Assembly (NCBI GenBank): GCA_937146725.1
Contig: CAKZRU010000016.1
Span: 1-64,000, forward strand
Length of the DNA stretch: 64,000 nucleotides
DNA from: an uncultured Myxococcales bacterium
Lineage (GTDB): Bacteria; Myxococcota_A; Bradymonadia; UBA7976; VGTA01
Reading direction: 5' to 3'
Position 1 is the first letter of the stretch; every line of letters begins with the position of its first letter. This document shows, one piece after another, positions 37,268 to 44,393 of this stretch. Below the pieces are notes generated by a model that saw only the letters and a list, made by a program, of their open reading frames with translations, was not told the origin of the DNA and made no database searches. A program made the translations under genes and the position numbers.

Positions 37268-37645
37268 ATGTCCGTAGTCAAGCAACGTACTTACGAGCTA
37301 ATCTACTTGTTGCACCGCGATGTCAATGAAGAAGACGGCGCCAAGCTACAAGATCGTTTAAATGGTGTTATTGCAGAGTTTAACGGTTCTGTGATCAAAG
37401 AAGAGTCTTGGGGCAAGCGCAAGCTCGCTTATGAGATTAAAAAAGGTGTAAATACCTATAATAAGGCTCTTTACAAATATGTCGTTTTCAAGTCAGAGCC
37501 AAGTGTTATCACTGAGCTTGAGCGTGTTCTTCGTATTAGCGATCACTGTATCCGCTTTATGAACATCCGTCTTGATAACTTTGATCCAACATCAGCGTCA
37601 CCTATGAGTGCAAGCACTGAGACCAGCACTGAGGAGAATGCATAA
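37268..37645 (+). CDS. rpsF: 30S ribosomal protein S6
   Basis: S6 of 125 aa, with the usual opening ([12 protein letters not shown]) and [16 protein letters not shown], followed by the S18-facing strand and an acidic/Ser/Thr tail (TSTEENA) typical of longer S6 proteins. It binds S18 in the platform of the small subunit. It is first in the operon, under the leader structure, and its stop shares one base with the rpsR start. No ssb gene lies between it and rpsR, unlike the order seen in some other bacteria. Confidence 0.98.
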   Translation: MSVVKQRTYELIYLLHRDVNEEDGAKLQDRLNGVIAEFNGSVIKEESWGKRKLAYEIKKGVNTYNKALYKYVVFKSEPSVITELERVLRISDHCIRFMNIRLDNFDPTSASPMSASTETSTEENA

Positions 37646-37887
37646 TGAACCGCAGTCGTATCCGCCGTCGTGGCCCACGCCGTAAAGTTGACCGTTTCCT
37701 CGCTGACAAAAGCTTAGTCATCGACTACAAAGATCCAAGTGTACTCAAGTACTTCATCACTGAGCGTGGTAAGATTGTACCTCGCCGTGTAAGCGGTCTT
37801 TGTGCTAAGAACCAGCGTAAGATTACTCAAGCGATCAAACGTGCTCGTATGATTGCTCTTATGCCTTTCACCACAATCAACCAATAA
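37645..37887 (+). CDS. rpsR: 30S ribosomal protein S18
   Basis: S18 of 80 aa. The basic N-terminus [17 protein letters not shown] is followed by the core ([37 protein letters not shown]). A single Cys (in LCAKN) remains and the four-Cys zinc form is not present. It starts within the rpsF stop (TAATG), so translation is coupled, which fits joint assembly and joint feedback by the S6:S18 dimer. Confidence 0.98.
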   Translation: MNRSRIRRRGPRRKVDRFLADKSLVIDYKDPSVLKYFITERGKIVPRRVSGLCAKNQRKITQAIKRARMIALMPFTTINQ

Positions 37888-37897
37888 GGAGAAGAAC

Positions 37898-38347
37898 ATG
37901 CAAGTCATCCTAAGAGAAGATGTTCGCCACCTCGGTTATGTGGGTGATGTCGTTTCTGTAAAGTCAGGTTATGCACGTAACTTTTTGTTCCCTCGTGGAC
38001 TTGCAGTGCACGCTGATGCTCGACAACTTAATCGTCTAGCACATGAAAAGCGTTTGATCGAAGCCAAGCTTCAAAAGACTCGCGCTGAAGCTGAAAAACT
38101 TGCAGAGAAATTTGTTGGTTTCAGCTTGGTTGTCAAAAAGGCAGCAGGCGAAGGAGATAAGCTTTTCGGTTCAGTAACCACCATGGATGTTGAAGAACTT
38201 CTTAATGAGAAGGGCTTTAGCGTAGAGCGTCGTCAGATCATCATGAGTGAAAACCTAAAGACCTTAGGTTCACACAAGATCCAACTTCGCCTTCACCGCG
38301 ATGTGGTGATTGACCTTAATGTTGAGGTTATTCGCGACGAAGACTAA
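37898..38347 (+). CDS. rplI: 50S ribosomal protein L9
   Basis: The ATG at 37898 (AAGGAG six bases upstream) is the true start; the track adds 15 residues read from inside rpsR. The resulting 149 aa protein begins MQVILREDVRHLGYVGDVV with the L9 signature GYARNFLFPRG, a long connecting helix (RLAHEKRLIEAKLQKTRAEAE) and the C-terminal RNA-binding domain (LFGSVTTMDVEELL). L9 stabilises the L1 stalk base. It ends the ribosomal operon, which is closed by a terminator-like hairpin. Confidence 0.98.
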   Translation: MQVILREDVRHLGYVGDVVSVKSGYARNFLFPRGLAVHADARQLNRLAHEKRLIEAKLQKTRAEAEKLAEKFVGFSLVVKKAAGEGDKLFGSVTTMDVEELLNEKGFSVERRQIIMSENLKTLGSHKIQLRLHRDVVIDLNVEVIRDED

Positions 38348-38418
38348 GTACACACCAGTACATAGTTTAAGGAAGAATCAGTACTTAGATATTGGTTTAA
38401 AGCCTTTACAGTTTAGAT

Positions 38419-38465
38419 GCCACAGAGTCACTCAAAAAATAATTTGGGTTGATCTGTGGCGTTTT
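38419..38465 (+). terminator. Hairpin terminator after rplI
   Basis: An eight-bp outer stem (gccacaga 38419-38426 with tctgtggc 38453-38460) encloses a second six-bp stem (ctcaaa with tttggg, one G-T pair) and a six-base loop, followed by gtttt. It lies 70 bases after rplI and 85 before dnaB. The T tract is short, so read-through into dnaB is possible. Confidence 0.6.
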
Positions 38466-38549
38466 ACGTTTAAAGATCAGTTAAATAAATAGACAAGAGC
38501 TTTGATTGTGTGGAAAGTCATTACGAAGACATATGTGTAGGGAAAAATC

Positions 38550-39908
38550 ATGGCGGAATTAAATACCCCAGAACATCTAAGAGCGCTTGAAGCCGAAAGA
38601 GCAACTCTTGGTACAGTTCTGTTAGACCCAAACTCCTTTGATTTAATTTCAGCTTTGCTAGAACCCGATGACTTTCATGATCCTCGTCATCAGCTGATCT
38701 TTAGCGCAATGCGCTCAATGTCAGCTAATGGAATTGGGATTAACACAGTCTCAGTGATTTATGCTTTGCAGCAAGAAGGCGCCTTAGAGTCAGTGGGTGG
38801 AGATGCCTACATACTTGAGCTTGGCACTGAAGTCGGTACTTCATTATATGCTGAAAGCTATGGGTTAATGGTCTACAGGGCGGCTGAGGTTAGGCGACTG
38901 ATTGCTTTGTGCGCACGTATCATTGAAAAGGGACAGCAAGGTGACTATGAGCACTCCGAAGAACTTTTTGATGATGCTCAACAACGTATTTTAGCATTAG
39001 GTTCAAGAAAAAGCCGACAGGCCTTTACTTCCTTTTCAGATGCTGTTGCCGAAGCTCTTTCACTGATCCAAAGTGCTTTTGAGGCTCAATCAAGTGTGAC
39101 CGGAACCAAAACAGGCTTTACCGAATTTGACAATATTACTTCCGGCTTGCAACCAGGTGATTTAGCGGTTTTAGCGGCTCGTCCTGGTATGGGTAAAACA
39201 GCCTTAGCTCTTAATATGGCCTTTAATGCAGCTACAAGCGCTGAACGACCCTGTACTGTTGCTATCTTTAGTTTAGAAATGCCCACGATTCAGCTTGCCA
39301 CTCGTATTATTTCTAGCGAATCCCAAATCAGTAGCCATAATCTCAAAACAGGCATGATGGAAGAACATGAAATTGATCGCTTGGTAGAAACTGTAGAACG
39401 AGTGAAAGATGTATCGATCTTTATTGATGATACACCAGGTTTGTCTATTATGGACTGTCGCTCCAAATGCAGACGACTTGCTGGTGATGAAAACTTACCA
39501 CCAGTGGGCTTGGTTGTGATCGATTATTTGCAACTTATGAAAGGCCCACCAAATGCCGGTAACCGTGAGCAAGAAATCAGTGAAATCAGCCGTAATCTTA
39601 AAACATTAGCCAAAGAGTTAAATGCACCCGTTGTCGCACTTTCTCAGCTTAATCGTGGTGTAGAAAGCCGACCAAATAAGCGACCATTACTTTCAGATCT
39701 TCGTGAATCAGGAGCGATCGAGCAAGATGCTGACAAGATTATGTTTGTGTATCGTGATGAATACTACAATGAAGAATCAGAGGATAAAGGTATTGCCGAA
39801 TTAATTTTGGCTAAGCACCGTGCCGGCTCTACCGGCACAGTTCGTTTACAATTTGTCGGTATGTTTACTAGATTTAATAACTTAGCAGAAGAAGATCAGC
39901 CTTTCTGA
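38550..39908 (+). CDS. dnaB: Replicative DNA helicase
   Basis: DnaB of 452 aa, normal length and without an intein. The N-terminal domain starts TPEHLRALEAERATLGTVLL; the RecA-like motor has Walker A ARPGMGKTALAL (Lys216), Walker B VGLVVIDYLQLM, the Q motif region VVALSQLNRGVE and the arginine-finger stretch KHRAGSTGTVRLQF. It unwinds DNA at the fork. Its stop TGA overlaps the start of the rhomboid gene (TGATG), so the two are coupled. The placement after rplI is a common bacterial arrangement. Confidence 0.98.
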   Translation: MAELNTPEHLRALEAERATLGTVLLDPNSFDLISALLEPDDFHDPRHQLIFSAMRSMSANGIGINTVSVIYALQQEGALESVGGDAYILELGTEVGTSLYAESYGLMVYRAAEVRRLIALCARIIEKGQQGDYEHSEELFDDAQQRILALGSRKSRQAFTSFSDAVAEALSLIQSAFEAQSSVTGTKTGFTEFDNITSGLQPGDLAVLAARPGMGKTALALNMAFNAATSAERPCTVAIFSLEMPTIQLATRIISSESQISSHNLKTGMMEEHEIDRLVETVERVKDVSIFIDDTPGLSIMDCRSKCRRLAGDENLPPVGLVVIDYLQLMKGPPNAGNREQEISEISRNLKTLAKELNAPVVALSQLNRGVESRPNKRPLLSDLRESGAIEQDADKIMFVYRDEYYNEESEDKGIAELILAKHRAGSTGTVRLQFVGMFTRFNNLAEEDQPF

Positions 39909-42343
39909 TGAGTAGGCAAAAGGACAACTTTGGATTAAGTGACTTACCGCCCTCGGGTCCTCAAGCATCGGTAAACTTACCTGAGGCCAAAACTAAACAG
40001 AGTGGAACTCGACAAGTGCCTCCGACTGAACCAAGTCCTGAGTTTCCACCGGAGCAGCCCTATCTGCCTTTTGATGATGCTTCTTCAATTCCGCCCACCG
40101 ATCCGGGGGATGAACTTGCTCTTATTCCGCCCACCGATCCGGGGGATGAGCTTGTTCCCATTCCTCCTACAGATCCGGGGGATGATTTATTGAATGGTCA
40201 TAAAGACCTAGATTCTGACGTATTTGAACAAACTCAATTTCCACAGATGTTGACTGAAGAATCTCAGCAACTCAGTTCTTTTCCATTAATTCCACCAACC
40301 GAGCCCAAATTACAAAAGCAAACCGATGTGTTAAATCGCTCAGAGGATGTGGATCGAAAAATAAAACAGACCGCTTGGACCACGCACATTGCCATTGAAT
40401 ATGTATTTCCATTAAAAAGCTTTTTTAAAGACAAATGGGGTACTTTAAGCTTTTTAATCGCTTTTGTTGTGATTTATATGCTCACTACAGGGCACAGTAC
40501 CCAAACAACGACTTCAATCTCAGATGCGATTCAATGGGGAGCAAACTTTGCGCCAAAAATTAAAGGGGTAGACTTTGAATGGTGGCGTTTACTAAGTGCT
40601 CCATACTTACATTGGGATCTGAGCCACATTACTTTTAATGTGGGGGCTTTTTTACTTTTAGCTTCACAGTTTGAGCATTTATTAGGTTCATTAGCATTAA
40701 TAGGTATCTTTACGACAAGTTCTACGCTGGCTGGTATGGCCACGCTATACAACTATCCTAACCAAGTCTCAATGGGAGCCTCTGGCGGGATATATGGCAT
40801 ATTTGGTGCTTTACTCATGCTATTTCTTGCAACTCAAGGCCAAAAAGTAAAGTTTGCTAAATCAATCACCTTGGTCATGCTCATTTGGCTGATTCATTCA
40901 TTAGAAAGTAACTTTAATTCTGTTCAAGCCGATAATGCGAGCCACTTTGGTGGTTTAGTGAGTGGCTTTTTATTATGTTATTTCCTATTGCCAATACCCG
41001 AAGAAATAAAAACAAAGTCACAGATCAAAAAGCTATTTATGCCGGTGATCTTTACCGGTTTTTTGGTACTCATGATATGGCGAGCATTACCAGCACCACA
41101 TCCGATTTTTGAAGTCATTGAGCAATATCACACTAAGGCACAGGTTTTACATAAATATAGTCAACGTTTTTCAAGCCTTAGTCCCCTCCAGCAGAGAGCT
41201 TTATGGGAAGCGGAAGTTAGACCAATACTTCAAACCTTAACAACCAAACTCCTTGATAGCACAGAAACAGAAGACCTAGTTACTCGCAATGAAATCAAAA
41301 CTGTGACTCATGCAACTCAATGGGGACTTAAGCGTTTATTACATGCTTGGTGGATGCAGTTTGCAGCTGAATTTGAAGCTGTTCCCAAAAGCATTCAGCT
41401 GACTCAAAAAGAAACCTTACCCTCTGCAGTGGTTTATGACTTATATGAAACGATGTTAGCTAAGCACAGCATCGCGCAAATTATTGAACCAAGTTGGGAT
41501 GAAAGAATCAAATCTTTAGAATACTACCAAGCTTGGCAATATCTCAAGGAAGCAAGAAAGTATCTTACCCAAGTCTGTGCTGAATTAGTTGCGGAAGCAA
41601 GTTCGGTTGAAGTAAGAGCTTTGGGCAGCTTATGGGCTCAAGCTGAAGTCAGGAATAAGCGACTTAAATTGGTGGAGGAAACATTAAAGCAAAGAGAGTT
41701 TTTAAACTCGACCGACATCATTACATTGACTCAGATTAAATGGCTTAATGCCCAAATTAAAGAGGTCATTCAATTAAGCGCCGTTGAGTTAAGAAAGCCA
41801 ATAGATCAACAGGTTTTAATGCCAGAAGATCAAATTAAACTTGCTAAACTATTATACCAAGCAGTTTTAGCTACTCCTCCTATTGAACTTGACTCTGAAC
41901 TGAGCTTTAAGTTGAATCGTAAAGGACAGATTGTAGTTGTTAAGGGCTTTATCCCAAGACAGGGGCAACTGTTTCTAAGTGCTCAATCGTGCAAGCTTTC
42001 AGCGCCGTCTACTCAACAATTAGCAGATGAAAAACGAAAGCAAATAAAAACTAGATCTAAGTCTAAATTGGACTCTCAACCGCATTCACAACAGCAAGCT
42101 AAATCGCAACGCTTTATTATAGAGATAGTTCCACCTCTACAGCCAAGCAGTAGTCAAAAGGATATATTGAACCATGCTGATCAAAAGCGGACTCAAGATC
42201 ATTTACCTTCTACCGATCTCACCAACAACAAAGCCCAAGCGATTCAGCCCCCATGTCTTGAAGGATTTAAAGTTCTTGGTTGGTTAGGTGCTGATACGGC
42301 ACTTAAGAATCATTCTGTTTGGCGGAGTTACCCACTTGATTGA
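39908..42343 (+). CDS. Rhomboid-family intramembrane serine protease with long extensions
   Basis: An 811 aa protein in three parts. The first ~150 residues are Pro/Asp-rich and disordered, with an IPPTDPGDE repeat. Residues about 170-380 form a six-helix rhomboid core: ISHxxFN-like LSHITFNVGAFLL, the catalytic serine in MGASGGIYGIFGAL (Ser292) and the catalytic histidine in ASHFGGLVSG (His346). The remaining ~430 residues are soluble, largely helical and not recognised. Rhomboids cut transmembrane segments within the bilayer; the two extensions are unusual and may recruit substrate. Its start overlaps the dnaB stop. The 3' end overlaps the convergent small gene by 41 bases. Confidence 0.88.
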   Translation: MSRQKDNFGLSDLPPSGPQASVNLPEAKTKQSGTRQVPPTEPSPEFPPEQPYLPFDDASSIPPTDPGDELALIPPTDPGDELVPIPPTDPGDDLLNGHKDLDSDVFEQTQFPQMLTEESQQLSSFPLIPPTEPKLQKQTDVLNRSEDVDRKIKQTAWTTHIAIEYVFPLKSFFKDKWGTLSFLIAFVVIYMLTTGHSTQTTTSISDAIQWGANFAPKIKGVDFEWWRLLSAPYLHWDLSHITFNVGAFLLLASQFEHLLGSLALIGIFTTSSTLAGMATLYNYPNQVSMGASGGIYGIFGALLMLFLATQGQKVKFAKSITLVMLIWLIHSLESNFNSVQADNASHFGGLVSGFLLCYFLLPIPEEIKTKSQIKKLFMPVIFTGFLVLMIWRALPAPHPIFEVIEQYHTKAQVLHKYSQRFSSLSPLQQRALWEAEVRPILQTLTTKLLDSTETEDLVTRNEIKTVTHATQWGLKRLLHAWWMQFAAEFEAVPKSIQLTQKETLPSAVVYDLYETMLAKHSIAQIIEPSWDERIKSLEYYQAWQYLKEARKYLTQVCAELVAEASSVEVRALGSLWAQAEVRNKRLKLVEETLKQREFLNSTDIITLTQIKWLNAQIKEVIQLSAVELRKPIDQQVLMPEDQIKLAKLLYQAVLATPPIELDSELSFKLNRKGQIVVVKGFIPRQGQLFLSAQSCKLSAPSTQQLADEKRKQIKTRSKSKLDSQPHSQQQAKSQRFIIEIVPPLQPSSSQKDILNHADQKRTQDHLPSTDLTNNKAQAIQPPCLEGFKVLGWLGADTALKNHSVWRSYPLD
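40088..40189 (+). repeat. 36-bp repeat encoding IPPTDPGDE in the rhomboid gene
   Basis: Nearly three copies of a 36-base unit encode IPPTDPGDELAL, IPPTDPGDELVP and IPPTDPGDDL. Two further degenerate copies (VPPTEPSPE upstream and IPPTEPKLQ downstream) show that the motif spread through the N-terminal region. Confidence 0.85.
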
Positions 42344-42626
42344 TCTCTTGTTTGGTATTGCCCTCTTGCTCAGCACTCATCTCTAATAAAAGTACCTTTA
42401 GGTGATTAAGTTGGATTTGAATGTTGATTAGATCTTGTTGGCTCGGTAATGCACTGAGCTTAAGCAATTGTTCATAGTGATCTTCCAATCTGTTATACAC
42501 TTGCGCTTTCAGTTTGGCTGACTGACGAATTGCTTGGAGGAATAAGGGATGAGCTACAAAGTTCATAACAGCATATAAAGATTTACTTTCACACTCTTCA
42601 AGTAGAGCTTGGATCATATCTTTCAT
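42303..42626 (-). CDS. Small helical protein of unknown function
   Basis: A 107 aa protein, helix-rich with a likely coiled-coil segment (YNRLEDHYEQLLKLSALP and IQIQLNHLKVLLLEM) and a disordered Gln/Asn-rich tail. No signal peptide, membrane segment or known family. It starts six bases after the stop of the upstream membrane-protein gene, so the two form an operon. The short coiled-coil form recalls phasin-like or scaffold proteins, but there is no motif to support a name. Its 3' end overlaps the convergent rhomboid gene. Confidence 0.6.
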   Translation of the reverse strand: MKDMIQALLEECESKSLYAVMNFVAHPLFLQAIRQSAKLKAQVYNRLEDHYEQLLKLSALPSQQDLINIQIQLNHLKVLLLEMSAEQEGNTKQEINQVGNSAKQNDS

Positions 42627-42632
42627 AACAAC

Positions 42633-43262
42633 TCAAATCTCTGACACTTCATCATGACTCGGTTCAGCTTGAGAGTTTTCTGATGAATCACTCGTGATCA
42701 TTTGTATGGGAGTTCCCCAGTTAAACTCAGCAAATAACCCATGTCTTGGCCTACATCTAAACATGGTAATGGCAGCAAAAATCATAAAGGGAAGCATGGC
42801 GGTTTCTTGGCGTGTAAAAAATGTTTCCATAACCCCAAGTAAGGCATAAATCTGTACTAAGCCCCAGGCGATTACACAGGAACGCCACCCTTTTTTAACT
42901 TCGATACTTGATGGGATTTCGGCAAGCTCAGAAGGCGTTGGAAGAGCTTTGAAGCGTCTTAATCTTAGATAAAACATGGTATCGCACAGGACGGCGCTGA
43001 GTAAGCAAAAACCTAAAAATGGAGTTTCATAAGAAGTGAGTTGCTCAGGTGTAATCGGTGGTAATTGAGGTAATAACCAAGCGCAAAGACCGGCTAAACC
43101 CAAAGGAGGGATCATCGCTGTAAAGTACATGGTTTGACTCAAGCGGTAATGGCCTTGCAAACTCATTACTTGTGGCTTCGTAGAAGGGAGGATTTGAGAT
43201 TGTTTGCTCATCATACGTTCTTTGCGATTTGTGTTTAAGACGAATGGGGAATGAAATAGCAT
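42633..43262 (-). CDS. Four-helix membrane protein of unknown function
   Basis: A 209 aa protein with about four transmembrane segments (around YFTAMIPPLGLAGLCAWLL, FLGFCLLSAVLCDTMFYL, CVIAWGLVQIYALLGV and MLPFMIFAAITMF). Short basic loops follow helices two and four (RLRRFK, RCRPRHG), placing those sides in the cytoplasm. No family is recognised. An in-frame ATG at 43214 would shorten it by 16 residues and is a plausible alternative start; neither start has a clear ribosome-binding site. It precedes and is cotranscribed with the helical 107 aa gene. Confidence 0.65.
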   Translation of the reverse strand: MLFHSPFVLNTNRKERMMSKQSQILPSTKPQVMSLQGHYRLSQTMYFTAMIPPLGLAGLCAWLLPQLPPITPEQLTSYETPFLGFCLLSAVLCDTMFYLRLRRFKALPTPSELAEIPSSIEVKKGWRSCVIAWGLVQIYALLGVMETFFTRQETAMLPFMIFAAITMFRCRPRHGLFAEFNWGTPIQMITSDSSENSQAEPSHDEVSEI

Positions 43263-43290
43263 ATATTCAGCAAGTAGCCAAAGTCTAAGC

Positions 43291-44226
43291 TCAATCTCTA
43301 CATTCGTTTGACTGAGCTCTGAGATGCTTTGGGGTTAAGCTAGAGTTTTGATTGTTGACTTGAAAGATCTCACCATCTTCAACTCTGACTGCAGTAAGTT
43401 GCTGGCCCCAAATACAAGCACTATCCAAGCCATAGTAATTTCTTCCATGCTGAATTCCAAACGCAGCCCAGTGACCGTAATAAAGCATATCGGGAAAGAA
43501 GTTATTATGCTGTTCTTGATACTTGCTAAACCAAGGAATTAATTCGGTGGGAAGCTCCTGAGGATTCCCTTTGAACCAACCGATTGCCTTACCATTATGA
43601 TCCACTGTGCGAACTCGAGTAAACCACTTGAGATCTCTGATCCACTGAGCTTTCTCCGGCTTTGGTTTCTTATGACTAGACTTTCGTGTCTCATGAGAAT
43701 AAGTCGAGTTTAGCTCTGCTTGAGGATTAGACTTTAAGCCCTTACGACTAGGATGTGCCAAAGCTAAATTAAGTAAGCCCTCATCACTTTGTAGAGCTTG
43801 CTCAATCACTTGAGCACGTCGTTTACACTCGGTCCAAGACCATTCCGGATTGAGTCCGGCATGCACCATAGCAATCCTTCGATCGGTCAGCTTAGCTTCA
43901 AAAAGAATAGGTTGCCTTCTGAGCCATGTACAAAGCTCTTTTTGTTCTGACTTAGACAGACTTAATAAGTCATCCAAAGTATCGCCACTAGATGTATGCG
44001 CTCCATACAGACAGGCCAAAAAGTGGAGTTCATGGTTACCCAAGATGATTTGCACCCATGAATCATTGTTCTGAGCCCATTGTAATACTTTTAATGAGTC
44101 GGGGCCACGGTTGATCAAGTCGCCAACACACCAAAGTTGATCACCTTTGTTTAAGGGCAAGAGCGATAGCAAGTTTTGCAGGCTATCAAAACAACCATGG
44201 ATGTCTCCAAGCACATATGTTGACAT
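43291..44226 (-). CDS. apaH: Bis(5'-nucleosyl)-tetraphosphatase, symmetrical
   Basis: ApaH-type calcineurin-like phosphoesterase of 311 aa. The metal-binding motifs are in place: TYVLGDIHGCFDSL, LWCVGDLINRGPDS, IILGNHELHFLA and a late YYGHWAAFG before LDSACIWG, which is typical of ApaH. It splits Ap4A into two ADP and lowers alarmone levels under stress. It carries a basic insert (about residues 175-200, THSHETRKSSHKK-like) not usual in E. coli ApaH. AAGGA lies seven bases before the ATG. The symporter gene is divergent, 167 bases away. Confidence 0.95.
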   Translation of the reverse strand: MSTYVLGDIHGCFDSLQNLLSLLPLNKGDQLWCVGDLINRGPDSLKVLQWAQNNDSWVQIILGNHELHFLACLYGAHTSSGDTLDDLLSLSKSEQKELCTWLRRQPILFEAKLTDRRIAMVHAGLNPEWSWTECKRRAQVIEQALQSDEGLLNLALAHPSRKGLKSNPQAELNSTYSHETRKSSHKKPKPEKAQWIRDLKWFTRVRTVDHNGKAIGWFKGNPQELPTELIPWFSKYQEQHNNFFPDMLYYGHWAAFGIQHGRNYYGLDSACIWGQQLTAVRVEDGEIFQVNNQNSSLTPKHLRAQSNECRD

Positions 44227-44393
44227 AAATATTCCTTAACCACAAAGACTGTTGATTAGAATGGGTAAAGAGTGCTGATCTCTTGCAGTATGTTACGCTT
44301 TGTTTTATTGAGTAGGAACAAGATTTTCTCCTAGAATAATCATAACTTGTATTCAAGCATAATGAGCTTTGAAAACAATAGAATTGAGGAAGT

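Noticed and set aside
37853-37897. Extended L9 N-terminus from the ORF track
   Set aside because: It lies within rpsR, has no ribosome-binding site, and L9 begins canonically at MQVILREDV with AAGGAG upstream.
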